Source: Parvimonas micra (GTDB lineage Bacteria > Bacillota > Clostridia > Tissierellales > Peptoniphilaceae). From it: DNA of 64,000 bases. The notes below the pieces were generated by a model. That model made no database searches and had not been told where the DNA came from. It was given only the letters and a program-made list of their open reading frames with translations. Made by a program: the position numbers and the translations under genes. This document shows, one piece after another, positions 54,493 to 62,812 of this stretch (position 1 is the stretch's first letter; each line of letters starts with the position of its first letter). The stretch is taken from assembly GCF_021300775.1 (NCBI RefSeq), contig NZ_JAJTJP010000003.1, positions 124,001 to 188,000 of the forward strand. Reading direction: 5' to 3'.

Positions 54493-55056
54493 TTAAAAAT
54501 CCTCTATTATTTCCTTAACATATCCCTCTAAATCATCTATATCTAGAAATCCTGGGTCTAAGTGGCATAGAAAGTGCCAGTCTGTAGTTTCTTTTTTTCT
54601 GTATAAAATTGCTTCGCCATCTTCACTTCCGAAAAAGCTTCTATCTATTTCATAGCCATTTGTTTCTAATAATTCTTTTATCATATTGTATTTAGTTTCT
54701 CTTTCTTCAATATAAGCTTTAACTTCTTCGTTGTTAATTACATAGGCATCAATTTTTGCAGACCCTTCTATAACTTTATTTTTTGTTACTGATAAATTAG
54801 AAACTTCTTTCCAAATTATTTCAACGTTATCTTCAGAGTCAAACATAAATCTGGATAGTGGTACAATATTTTCATTATAAACAATTTCCATATAATCTGG
54901 TATGTTTTTAGGATTAAAATATTCATATTCTATATTATCTTCTTTTTCTCTGGTATATCCAGGTATTTTAGATACAAATTCTTTTCCTTCTTCTAAAGAA
55001 TCAAATGCTACCAAATCTTTTGAATAATTATTTTGATATAATTCCAATATATACAT
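54493..55056 (-). CDS. Hypothetical acidic protein upstream of the GmrSD-type gene
   Basis: 187 residues, acidic, soluble. It begins MYILELYQNNYSKDLVAFDS and ends with an acidic helix GYVKEIIEDF; TTDWHFLCHLDPGFLDIDD stands out but belongs to no motif I know. The style (compact, acidic, with aromatic residues) is seen in many immunity-like proteins. It is 11 bases after the next upstream gene and ten bases before the GmrSD-type gene: a three-gene operon. Confidence 0.6.
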   Translation of the reverse strand: MYILELYQNNYSKDLVAFDSLEEGKEFVSKIPGYTREKEDNIEYEYFNPKNIPDYMEIVYNENIVPLSRFMFDSEDNVEIIWKEVSNLSVTKNKVIEGSAKIDAYVINNEEVKAYIEERETKYNMIKELLETNGYEIDRSFFGSEDGEAILYRKKETTDWHFLCHLDPGFLDIDDLEGYVKEIIEDF

Positions 55057-55067
55057 CGATAGCCCTC

Positions 55068-55568
55068 CTAAACTTTCCTTAGTTTGTTTTTAATCATACT
55101 CTCTAAACAATTATTTTCCACAATAATGTATTCAACTTCTTTTGTTCCTTCATTGTAATGATAGCATCTAAAAATCAATTGATTGCTTGTCTGAAACAGT
55201 GTGTCTACCCAAAAGTATTCCCCTTGGCATTTATCTAGTACCATTTCATCAATGAAATCCAATGTCTTTAAATGAAACACAAACCATCTTTCTTCCGTTG
55301 TAGAGAATACACCATAAGAATTGTTAATCTTCCATATGTTTGAAACCCCGTCATTTTCAAATATAGGAAATCGTTGGCTAGACTCTATTTGAAAATTATG
55401 ATTCGATATTTTATAAAATTCAGTCGTGTAAAAATTTACGAACAACGAACTTTCCTCGTCAATCGTAAAAACATACGCTAAATTTCGTGGAAATTTATGC
55501 CTCACACTTAGCTCATGTTTCAAAAATTCAAGGCAAAAGTCCTGTGAACCATCCTGTCCCGCTGTCAA
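55068..55568 (-). CDS. Hypothetical protein, probably 5'-truncated
   Basis: 166 residues if read from TTG 55568. In the same frame, coding-like sequence continues upstream without stop (SFSDNNRIIILLTAGQDG and before) to a TGA near 55658, but without ATG/GTG or a ribosome binding site. I therefore think the true N-terminus was lost where the streptococcus-like DNA begins. The protein is beta-rich with alternating aromatic residues (SLFVNFYTTEFYKISN; WRFVFHL-like RWFVFHLKTLDFID), and no domain was recognised. Confidence 0.5.
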   Translation of the reverse strand: MTAGQDGSQDFCLEFLKHELSVRHKFPRNLAYVFTIDEESSLFVNFYTTEFYKISNHNFQIESSQRFPIFENDGVSNIWKINNSYGVFSTTEERWFVFHLKTLDFIDEMVLDKCQGEYFWVDTLFQTSNQLIFRCYHYNEGTKEVEYIIVENNCLESMIKNKLRKV

Positions 55569-55629
55569 TAAAATGATAATTCTATTATTATCAGAGAAAC
55601 TCCTAAAAGTTACCTCAGATATAATTTCA

Positions 55630-55722
55630 TTGACAGTATCGGTGTAACGATTGTATCATAATTACATAGTAAATATAGCACAATCATTTCACAAATTCAA
55701 GCATCTAAGAAAAATGATACAA
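55630..55722 (+). promoter_or_regulatory. Promoter and possible TetR operator
   Basis: TTGACA at 55630-55635 and TATCAT at 55654-55659 make a fair promoter (18-base spacer) for the TetR-like fragment. TTGTATCAT (55651-55659) and ATGATACAA (55714-55722) are exact reverse complements, placed at the -10 region and just before the ribosome binding site, as autoregulatory half-sites would be. Confidence 0.5.
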
Positions 55723-55742
55723 ACAGGAGGAAATGTAACATC

Positions 55743-55973
55743 ATGAGAATGGGAAATCTTGAACGAAACACCTATGTCAGAGAACAGATTATTCAAGCAA
55801 CTATTGTACTATTGAATGAAAAAGAGATGAATCAAATCTCTATCAGTGATATTACAGATAAAGCACAGGTTAATCGTGTGTCTTTCTATCGTAATTTTGA
55901 AACCAAAGAGGAAATCATAAAAACTTATATTGGAAAAATGATTATTGATTGGAATATGAATACACCAGAATAA
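55743..55973 (+). pseudogene. TetR/AcrR regulator, truncated to the DNA-binding domain
   Basis: 76 residues with the TetR helix-turn-helix: REQIIQATIVLLNEKEMNQISISDI then TDKAQVNRVSFYRNFETKEEII. A normal TetR protein has ~190 residues; here the ligand-binding domain is missing and the frame stops at 55973, beyond which the sequence is unrelated (a PTS fragment on the other strand). AGGAGG precedes the start. The fragment looks streptococcal and is probably inactive, though a lone DNA-binding domain could still be made. Confidence 0.8.
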
Positions 55974-56070
55974 TCATCAGTAATACCGCCAAAGCCTTGA
56001 CAAGACCAGTCCCACAAAAAACTGGAATTAAAGGTATAAAACTTCCAGAAATAGTACCGAAAACTTCATC

Positions 56071-56373
56071 TTACCTCTTTTTCTTCTCAGTAGATACATC
56101 CTCACTTGATGGATTATCAGAACCGATAGCTGGAAATTTTTTCATAATATCTTCATAAACAGAACCAACATGAGAGCCAATGACAACTTGATACTGGACG
56201 ATGGCTTGAATAACTTGTAAGATATCTAAAGCTAACAAAGCTTTCTTATCAGCCTTACCTTCATCCTTCAATTCACAACGAAGACGAGTTGCACAATGCC
56301 TTAGAGATTTCACATTTTCTGGGCCTCCAAAATTTTAAACAATTTCTTTTGCTAACGAACTATATTTTGACAT
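56071..56373 (-). pseudogene. PTS EIIB domain fragment, broken
   Basis: From ATG 56373 (AAAAGGAG upstream) the frame reads MSKYSSLAKEIV, a TAA stop, then NFGGPENVKSLRHCATRLRC with the phosphocysteine motif of sugar-specific EIIB domains, and QYQVVIGSHVGSVYEDIMKK. A conserved stretch is altered (LDILQVIQAIVQYQ where a glycine-rich turn is expected), and the IIC and IIA domains of the ~600-residue transporter are absent. It is thus the N-terminal relic of a glucoside/sucrose-type transporter gene. Confidence 0.8.
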
Positions 56374-56783
56374 AAAAGACTCCTTTTACTAGTCTTTTTA
56401 ATGTAAGAATTTTACTTTGCACTAAGTTGTCCAATCTTAAAAGGAGTACTTTTAAAAACCTTTACATAAATGACTTGTTAGTATATAATTATCATTGGCA
56501 ATAGTAAAAAAAGAAGGAGTTGCCCCCTTCCCAATCATACAGTTTTATTTTATTATTGAAAGCTAAGGAAATTTGCCAACGAGTACTTGACACAAACCTA
56601 ATTGATTTCTTCAGAGAAAAACTGTAAAATATTTAATTTAATGCCAAGGATGGACTGATGGATATTGAAATGAAAATTTTAAAAGAATGACAGGTGAGCA
56701 TTAAAAATGTGAGAGTTTGGACAACAGTTTCTCTACCATCATCCAGGCAGAAATAAAATTATATGAAAGAATAGGAGTAAACA
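56374..56783. other. Gene-free stretch, remnant DNA
   Basis: About 410 bases between the PTS relic and the DUF389 gene. Apart from the relic's ribosome binding site and AGGAG before the DUF389 start codon I see no coding frame, RNA or clear repeat. Base composition resembles the flanking streptococcus-like genes. Confidence 0.5.
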
Positions 56784-57833
56784 ATGAACGAAAATTATTC
56801 AACACGTGAATACCGTGAAAAATTATATGATGACCTTCATGTTCGATCAACAGATACAGTGATTTTGATGTGCTCGATTTTTATTGCCTCTATTGGTCTA
56901 AATATGAATTCAACAGCTGTCGTTATTGGAGCCATGCTGATTTCCCCTCTTATGACCCCGATTATTGGACTGGGATTCGGTTTAGCTATTTTTGATAAGC
57001 GTTTAATCAAGCAATCTCTAGAGGTTTTATTAACTCAAGTATTGGTCAGTTTGGTTGTATCGACTCTGTATTTTTGGATTTCTCCCTTATCTTATAAAAG
57101 TAGCGAATTGATTGCACGAACTTCTCCAACCATTTGGGATGTTCTCATTGCTATTGCTGGTGGGATAGCAGGTGTAATTGGGTCAAGGAAAAAAGAAGCA
57201 AACAATATCGTACCCGGAGTAGCCATTGCAACAGCTCTGATGCCACCTATCTGTACTGCAGGCTATGGTTTAGCTAATGGAAATGTACAATTTTTATTTG
57301 GAGCTCTCTATCTTTTCTTGATCAACTGTGTCTTTATTATGCTAACCAACATTGTTGGAACAAGAATTTTGATGAAAAAATCTCCCTTAAGTTCATTTAA
57401 AGAGCTAAACATTAAAATGAGAATTGGGTTGATATCCTTGATTGTATTATTGATTCTTCCTGCCAGCTATTCAGTAGTCACTCTGACGATAGATCAAGCG
57501 CGAAAAGAAGGAATCAAACAGTTTGTAAAAAAAGAGTTCGCCAATTATACGGTCATTAGTCAAGTCTACAAGTCAAGGAACAATGAATTGGTCTTGATGG
57601 TTGCTGGAGATCCGATTTCAGAAGAAGAATTAGAAACGATTCATCAAAAACAAGCCTCTTACGGAATTCAATCTGTTCAATTGAAAGTCAATCAAGTCCA
57701 TAATTTGACAAATTTAGACAGTGAGACGTCCAAGGATTTTTATAAAAACATTAAAAAGTATATCGATCAAATACTCTCTGAAAAAGATTCACAAAATGAT
57801 GTTGTAAAAGAAAACAAAGAAGACAATGATTGA
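56784..57833 (+). CDS. DUF389 family membrane protein
   Basis: 349 residues. The DUF389 (TIGR00341-type) core is plain: IFIASIGLNMNSTAVVIGAM then LISPLMTPIIGLGFGLAI, and later PGVAIATALMPPICTAGYGL. About seven to eight membrane spans are followed by a soluble C-terminal domain (~230-349). Function is unknown. Codon use is less AT-biased than in the rest of the window, and the sequence has the look of oral streptococcal homologues, so transfer is likely. Start ATG is seven bases after AGGAG. Confidence 0.88.
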   Translation: MNENYSTREYREKLYDDLHVRSTDTVILMCSIFIASIGLNMNSTAVVIGAMLISPLMTPIIGLGFGLAIFDKRLIKQSLEVLLTQVLVSLVVSTLYFWISPLSYKSSELIARTSPTIWDVLIAIAGGIAGVIGSRKKEANNIVPGVAIATALMPPICTAGYGLANGNVQFLFGALYLFLINCVFIMLTNIVGTRILMKKSPLSSFKELNIKMRIGLISLIVLLILPASYSVVTLTIDQARKEGIKQFVKKEFANYTVISQVYKSRNNELVLMVAGDPISEEELETIHQKQASYGIQSVQLKVNQVHNLTNLDSETSKDFYKNIKKYIDQILSEKDSQNDVVKENKEDND

Positions 57834-57928
57834 GGATATTGAACAGACCTTTGCCTATACCCATAATACACTTAATTTACAAGCATAAAGTATAGATATA
57901 TTAGCAGACGTGGTCAAATTATAAAAAC

Positions 57929-57957
57929 TTGTCCACGGATAAAATAACCGTGGACAA
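57929..57957. repeat. Perfect inverted repeat beside the element end
   Basis: TTGTCCACGG (57929-57938) and CCGTGGACAA (57948-57957) are exact complements, and TGGTGGACAA follows at once. It lies in the 360-base gap 57834-58193, which holds no other feature except the rlmD-end sequence at 58030. It could be a recombinase or replication-protein site of the mobile element, or a terminator. Confidence 0.5.
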
Positions 57958-58029
57958 ATGGTGGACAAAGTGTATAAACTAAACCCTTATAATCATTGAA
58001 AACGGCTTTATTTCTTGAATATAAGCGCC

Positions 58030-58043
58030 ACCGTCTCAACATG
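58030..58043 (-). other. Attachment-site-like rlmD 3'-end sequence, copy 1
   Basis: ACCGTCTCAACATG. On the minus strand the surrounding frame encodes HSFHVETVALIFKK then stop, the conserved HVETV end of the 23S rRNA uridine methyltransferase RlmD/RumA with a foreign tail. Copies 2 and 3 lie at 59411 and 62469. Confidence 0.65.
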
Positions 58044-58193
58044 GAACGAGTGAACACCAAGTATGTCAAGTAGTTGCGTTCGTATGTGGGAACATATCCA
58101 CATACTTTTTAACGATAGCATAATGTTATCGTTAAAAGGTATTAGCTCGACAAACTGGGATTTGGCAATCTAATAAACTGCTCATTAAAATGG

Positions 58194-58898
58194 TTAGTAA
58201 CATTTATTCTCTTCAACATCAATAATAATACTAGTATGATCTGTAAAAGCCAATGTTCTATAATCAATTATTATTTCCTTGATTTCCAAATTAGACTTTC
58301 CCAATACATAATCAATATGTGTATTGCCCGAAAAGGTTCTAAAAAATCCATCTTTGTCAGCTTGCAATTTTTTACCTTTGTAATTACAATAATAAGCTTT
58401 TTTATTACACAAAGCTGTTTCCCATAAATTGCAGTAACCCTTATCAATTAATTTTTGATAAAGTTTATAATTTGAGGATTCCGTATTTTTAGAACTCGTA
58501 TTAAAATCACCACATATTATATCAGCACTATAAAATTGCTCGAAATATTTCAATTCATTTTTTTCTATTTTAGGAGTATGTACACCTAATATTAAGCATG
58601 TATTCTTCTTTAATCTTATATGCGAATAGTTGTACCCTACAAAATCAAAACTATCATCTCTTTTCCAGTCTTCTTTGCAAAATGCTACAGTTAGGCGAAT
58701 TGTAGATTTAATCTTATCTTTATCATATCCATTAGGAAATACCGTTGAATACGCTGTTTCCTTTAATCTATTGAATCTAGCCTCTTGTATAATTGCTATA
58801 TCTGGATTTATTTCATGTAAATAATCATAAAAACTATTGTCGATTAGATAGTTAAACATATTAATATTCAATGTTAATAAGCGCAAAATATTCCTCAC
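58194..58898 (-). CDS. Endonuclease/exonuclease/phosphatase family protein
   Basis: 234 residues. The EEP-fold motifs are all present: LTLNINMF (Asn), IAIIQEARF (catalytic Glu), IICGDFNTSS (Asp/Asn), THIDYVLG and FTDHTSIII (catalytic His). It is a single-domain, cytoplasmic metal-dependent phosphodiesterase, but the substrate (DNA, RNA or a phosphorylated small molecule) cannot be told. It is the first cargo gene between two rlmD-end copies. AT-rich codon use contrasts with the neighbouring DUF389 gene. Confidence 0.82.
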   Translation of the reverse strand: MRNILRLLTLNINMFNYLIDNSFYDYLHEINPDIAIIQEARFNRLKETAYSTVFPNGYDKDKIKSTIRLTVAFCKEDWKRDDSFDFVGYNYSHIRLKKNTCLILGVHTPKIEKNELKYFEQFYSADIICGDFNTSSKNTESSNYKLYQKLIDKGYCNLWETALCNKKAYYCNYKGKKLQADKDGFFRTFSGNTHIDYVLGKSNLEIKEIIIDYRTLAFTDHTSIIIDVEENKCY

Positions 58899-59120
58899 TC
58901 TCTAAGTTTATATTTAATTTTTATTATTGTATTGATTTGAACTTTTTTATTTCTTGTCTTCCTCATTAATTCAACAACAAATTCAAATTTGTCTTCGTAT
59001 AAAAATAATTCCCATTATATAACTCCACAAGCTCTTAGCAAACTTTGCTACAAATTCATGTTCAAGTGCAGTTGCTAAGATTTCTTTATTACTTCTTTTA
59101 GAGTCTTAATAAAAGCTCTT

Positions 59121-59297
59121 CTATTCATTAATATCACTTTTCTTTATATATTTACCACTCTTAATTCTTTTATCGTTTGGTTTCTCAGCGTCTGCAGAAA
59201 TAGCCCAATATGATCCAATCTTTGTGGCACCAGGTATACATCCGTTTACATTTTGTAACTCAAGCATACTACAATTTTTTGCTGGATGACTTCTCAT
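59121..59297 (-). pseudogene. Excisionase-like HTH protein, N-terminally truncated
   Basis: A 58-codon frame from ATG 59297. MLELQNVNGCIPGATKIGSY followed by WAISADAEKPNDKRIKSGKY is the C-terminal part of a small helix-turn-helix protein family common on integrative elements and plasmids, where it normally follows a recognition helix that is absent here. Further downstream (59030-59120) and upstream (59300-59380) are short coding-like scraps. I read it as the remains of an element's regulator or excisionase gene. Confidence 0.6.
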
Positions 59298-59410
59298 AAA
59301 TCATTAACAAGAAGATTCCTGAAATCAAAATCATATGCTTCAATTCCTAGATTTCTTTGATTTTAAGTTTTTTTCTAACCTTTCACTTCTGTGCTTTTGA
59401 TATCATAACT

Positions 59411-59424
59411 ACCATCTCAACATG
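59411..59424 (-). other. Attachment-site-like rlmD 3'-end sequence, copy 2
   Basis: ACCATCTCAACATG, one mismatch to copies 1 and 3. The minus-strand frame reads ASHVEMVVMISKAQK then stop, again an HVE-V rlmD-like end with its own tail. Confidence 0.6.
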
Positions 59425-59501
59425 TGATGCTAGCAAACTTCTATATTATAACACGATACAGAATAGTCAGAGTTTGAAATTATATTATGGAACGATTCCA
59501 C

Positions 59502-59900
59502 TCACATACAACCACCCATAGTAAGAAGAATCTGAGTGTGTTTGAAACCTGTATTTTTACTACTGCATTCCATAACAATGTAGTAATCATCATCTTCCTC
59601 TGCTTTTACAACTATCCCCATTGAATATGGCGTTTTCCAAAGGGGTTCAACTCCATAGAATTTTGCTACAAACTCATTTGTTGGATTTGGTGTTTCCATA
59701 CTAAAACCATTCTCAAATAGCCAAGCATGCCAATTTTTAAATGCTGGGGGAAACCCAAATATTTTAATTGCTTGCATTGTCGATATTGCAAATTCCATTT
59801 CATCTTCCAAATTAATTACATACTTCTCAGTAGGATTTAGTCTATATCCATCTATAGTTTTTTCTGATTTCATACCACTATTAAGTTTAAGCTTTTTCAT
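59502..59900 (-). CDS. Hypothetical protein downstream of the DUF4365 gene
   Basis: 132 residues, soluble. It has an aromatic central part (FGFPPAFKNWHAWLFENGF) and a C-terminal MECSSKNTGFKHTQILLTMGGCM. I know no family. It starts 12 bases after the DUF4365 gene stops, so it is the third gene of the CHAT-DUF4365 operon and may be a partner or immunity protein. Confidence 0.6.
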   Translation of the reverse strand: MKKLKLNSGMKSEKTIDGYRLNPTEKYVINLEDEMEFAISTMQAIKIFGFPPAFKNWHAWLFENGFSMETPNPTNEFVAKFYGVEPLWKTPYSMGIVVKAEEDDDYYIVMECSSKNTGFKHTQILLTMGGCM

Positions 59901-59912
59901 AGTTATGCTCCT

Positions 59913-60878
59913 TTATTCATCTTTTGATTCTGGTCTTGCTTTGGCATATGGTCTAGTTTCAGATATAAATTGCTCTACCTCTAAGAACGATTTTCCCAAT
60001 TCATTCAAACTGAGAACAAACATATATTCTGCAACTTCACCAGCACGGTCAACGTAGCGCATCGAGTCTAATTTGGAGCGGAATTGCTCAAATGTGTCTC
60101 CTACAACAATCCAATCATCCATTTCTCTATCATAACAACAATGAAGTTGTTGCCATAATTCATAATCACTTTCTTCAAGAAATTCTTCATCAACAGAAAA
60201 ATCTGCCCATGGAAATAATCTAGGAAAAACATCGGTATACGGTGTAAACGGAAACCAATAAGGATAGGCATACTCTTTAGTTTCTTGACCATCATTAACA
60301 ATTAACTTAGTATCACCTTTACCACTAGACTTATTAACCCACTCTGTTGAATGTAGTTTAACTTCACCTCCAGTTTGTATAATTTCCATAAATTTTTTCT
60401 GAGATAGTAGAAAGTTATAATTTTGAATATGTTGCGGTAAATTCGTATAGGAAAGAAGGTGGTTATTTGATTGTTTATCCAAAAAAACTTGATTTATAGG
60501 AACTTTCACATAATATCCTTTGCCTCCTCCCTCTTTAGTTTTTTCAATTGTTTTAGGAGTTAACTCTTGCCAGATACACATATCATCATCAGGATTAAAC
60601 AGAACAATTATACACGGAAGAGAATTCATCGTCCAATATTTATACTGTCTCTCATTTATGTTCCTAAAAATAATGCAGTTATCTTTTTTCTCCCTAAACC
60701 AACTTGGGCCTGACTTGATTTGTAATGCAAGGTGTTGTCTTGGTTTACCATCTACAACAAATTCCATATGAGCATCTATACCTATATCATTAACTGGCTG
60801 CTCTCTAAACATCCAACTATTTTTTTCTGCAATTAATCCACAATTATGTATGCCAATCCTCTCAGTGCTACTAGCCAT
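59913..60878 (-). CDS. DUF4365-type PD-(D/E)xK-like protein
   Basis: 321 residues. The N-terminal ~140 residues match DUF4365: GIDAHMEF (Asp35, Glu39) and ALQIKSGPSWF (Gln53, Lys55) are the divided nuclease-like site, followed by WTMNSLPCIIVLFNPDDD. The remaining ~180 residues (YAYPYWFPFTPYTDVFPRLF; QFRSKLDSMRYVDRAGEVAEY) are specific to this protein. Family members occur in defence islands and are fused to or encoded beside signalling modules. It lies 32 bases after the CHAT gene and 12 before a small unknown gene. Nuclease action on DNA or RNA is likely but unproven. Confidence 0.72.
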   Translation of the reverse strand: MASSTERIGIHNCGLIAEKNSWMFREQPVNDIGIDAHMEFVVDGKPRQHLALQIKSGPSWFREKKDNCIIFRNINERQYKYWTMNSLPCIIVLFNPDDDMCIWQELTPKTIEKTKEGGGKGYYVKVPINQVFLDKQSNNHLLSYTNLPQHIQNYNFLLSQKKFMEIIQTGGEVKLHSTEWVNKSSGKGDTKLIVNDGQETKEYAYPYWFPFTPYTDVFPRLFPWADFSVDEEFLEESDYELWQQLHCCYDREMDDWIVVGDTFEQFRSKLDSMRYVDRAGEVAEYMFVLSLNELGKSFLEVEQFISETRPYAKARPESKDE

Positions 60879-60910
60879 ATCAGTATCTACCTCCTATATA
60901 ACTAAACATA

Positions 60911-61417
60911 TTAACAAATGACGTAATTCAAGGGGGCCTCAGTACAATTTTCAACAGCTAGTTGCCAGGCATGATTAAAATCTCCACTACTTGAAATCAC
61001 TTTATAGAAATGTTCCGAAAACTCATATGCTATGCTCGATTCAACTTTCCCTCTATGAAAAATAGAAAAGTTTGAATTTTGTAAACGTGAATACAATTCG
61101 AATTCTAAAGTTGAACAACAGTTAAGAAATGAACAATAAAATCTATGGTTAGAAATTCAATTACTAAATTTTATAAAAGTAATGTTTGAATCTACAAAAG
61201 AAAGTAATATCTCCCCGTCATGTTTCGTATATGTATGGTCCGCTAAATGGATAATATTCAGTACAGGAAATCTATCCAAAATTGTTCTAAATACATCATT
61301 AGAGCATCCATGAATAGGAACAACTATTACATTCGGATCATTCGCAAACAAATCACAAATGCTTTGAATTTCATCATTTGCTTTGATATTATATTCTTGT
61401 AAGTCTATCAAACTCAT
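60911..61417 (-). pseudogene. Small CHAT-domain protein with one in-frame TGA
   Basis: From ATG 61417 the frame reads SICDLFANDPNVIVVPIHGC and LNIIHLADHTYTKHDGEI, like the first half of a CHAT caspase-type domain with its catalytic histidine. A single TGA at 61157-61159 follows FIKFSN. The same frame continues open for 82 codons: YCSFLNCCST (position of the catalytic cysteine), IAYEFSEHFYKVISSSGDF and NHAWQLAVENC, the usual CHAT second half, ending at 60911. Either a nonsense mutation killed the gene or the TGA is read through. No sensor domain is attached. It heads the operon with the DUF4365 gene. Confidence 0.6.
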
Positions 61418-61653
61418 CGCCAAAACTACTTATTGCCCCGCTCCAGGAAAACCTCCTGAAAAAGTTGTAATTTTTCGTTTTCTAAAAAAATTCTCGAAAC
61501 ATTAAAATACTGTATTAATCTATCCTTCTCATATTAAAAACATCAAAGGTTCAGCTTGCGAAAACATCACATCTCTTATATCAGGACTAAAATACTCACT
61601 TTTTAGCACATTTAAAAAAGTATCTGTCAAAATATAATCCCAATCTATATAAC

Positions 61654-61696
61654 ACTACAAAAGAGTATTCCACTATTTGCAATACTCTTTTGTAGT
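61654..61696. repeat. Perfect 16-bp hairpin
   Basis: ACTACAAAAGAGTATT (61654-61669) and its exact complement (61681-61696) with an 11-base loop. It is too perfect for neutral remnant DNA. It may be a terminator of an RNA read on either strand. Confidence 0.75.
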
Positions 61697-61923
61697 ATCT
61701 TGCTAGCTCTGCATAAATGCTACCGAAGCTCCTCACCGCTGCGACGAGACACATTAGAAATTTTGAACCCTGCGAAATTATTGTTACCATAATCTTGCCC
61801 TCCATTACATTCAATACATTGAATAAGCAATCACTTACTAAGTCTATAATTATTTCTACAGCCACTTGTGTGACTAACAGAAATAAGGTAGAGGAGTCTG
61901 ATACATCGGTTAGCAGCAAATGA

Positions 61924-61956
61924 TGAGGAGGGGAGTCGAACCCCTATCCCCGAAAA
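61924..61956 (-). other. tRNA/tmRNA T-arm-like sequence
   Basis: Minus-strand AGGGGTTCGACTCCCCT is a five-base stem with the seven-base TTCGACT loop of a T-arm, preceded by GGGGAT and followed by CCTCATCA. No matching 5' acceptor strand or D-arm was found and CCA is not encoded. It may be the 3' end of an RNA gene captured as an attachment site. Confidence 0.35.
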
Positions 61957-62431
61957 CAGAAGATTCAATATATCAATCTTATTATATCATGAAATTTTCA
62001 AATAAACAATCATAATTTTATTCTTAATGTCCTAAAAATTAAAACTCAAGCTATATTAAGAAATTCATCAACAACTTTTACAAATTTCCCAAGACCAATT
62101 ATTGGCTAAGTTTCATAAATAAGAGGTGACGCATTCATTCCTATCAACTTCTTATCTTTGATAACAAAAACATCCCCACAGTGTTTATGGAAATAGAATC
62201 CATCTCAAAAAAGTTATCAAATCTAGTAAAATATATGAGAGGTCACTTTAATACTTCCCCATCATACGACAAAAAGCCTTGATATCAATGCTTTTTGTAA
62301 TCTCTTTCGTTACAAGATTTTTACACTTTTACCAGCAAACCTACACACTCAGCGGTTCGGACTTACCGTATCATCTCGTCGGTGCCCCTCCTCATTCTAC
62401 GAGTCCTATCGCATGGGTGGAACATCTGCTT

Positions 62432-62750
62432 CTACTTCGCTGATAGTTCAGCTCGTACAAGCAGTGATACCGTCTCAACATGTACCGTTTTTGGAAATTG
62501 GTTGAAGAAATTTAATGTTTTCAGTTAGTAGCCGTTTTTGATTAGAACTTGTACGTCTCTTTTTTGTGTTTTTGGATTGTAAGAGATGTAGACGATTGTT
62601 TTTGCCCCACAGGAGATTATTTTTTCTAATGCTTTTTGGACTATCTTTATACATATCAGCAAATGTATATTCCATTTTGTTTCTATATGCAGTTTTTAAT
62701 GGACTTTCAAATATTTCAGGTTCTTCTGAATATAAGCCTGGAAAGGACAA
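62432..62750 (-). pseudogene. rlmD: rlmD (rumA) 23S rRNA uridine methyltransferase, remnant
   Basis: From 62750 one frame reads FESPLKTAYRNKMEYTFADM, the conserved N-terminal block of RlmD. It joins in another frame to ALEKIISCGAKTIVYISYNP (normally ISCNP, so the catalytic cysteine is lost), KTQKRDVQVLIKNGY, a TAA stop, LKTLNFFNQFPKTVHVETVS and a foreign tail LLVRAELSAK. More than half of the ~450-residue gene is deleted. The 3' HVETV part is the sequence repeated at 58030 and 59411, so this is the probable integration target of the island. Confidence 0.75.
62469..62482 (-). other. Attachment-site-like rlmD 3'-end sequence, copy 3
   Basis: ACCGTCTCAACATG, identical to copy 1, here inside the rlmD remnant (KTVHVETVSLL). 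It would be the outer boundary of the island. Confidence 0.7.
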
Positions 62751-62812
62751 CGATAGCCCTCTCCAGGAGTTAGCTTTTATTCAACCCACTACAGTTGACA
62801 AAGAGCCAAAAA

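Larger units (their letters stand above)
61424..62431. other. Gene-free kilobase inside the island
   Basis: No convincing gene. Frames at 61596-61919 (minus) and its complement lack binding sites and family features. Visible are the 16-bp perfect hairpin at 61654-61696, a T-arm-like sequence at 61924, and scraps near 62280-62430 that continue into the broken rlmD. Two hydrophobic or Ser-rich frames here are probably chance. Confidence 0.5.

Noticed and set aside
55949-56158. 69-codon plus-strand frame after the TetR fragment
   Set aside because: Antisense of the PTS EIIB relic; it begins within the TetR fragment in another frame and shows no family features.
60101-60301. 66-codon minus-strand frame inside the DUF4365 gene
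   Set aside because: Out-of-frame overlap with a well supported gene and no start signal.
61596-61919. 107-codon minus-strand frame, partly hydrophobic, and its 68-codon complement
   Set aside because: No ribosome binding site, no recognisable domain, and it runs through a perfect hairpin; better seen as non-coding or RNA.
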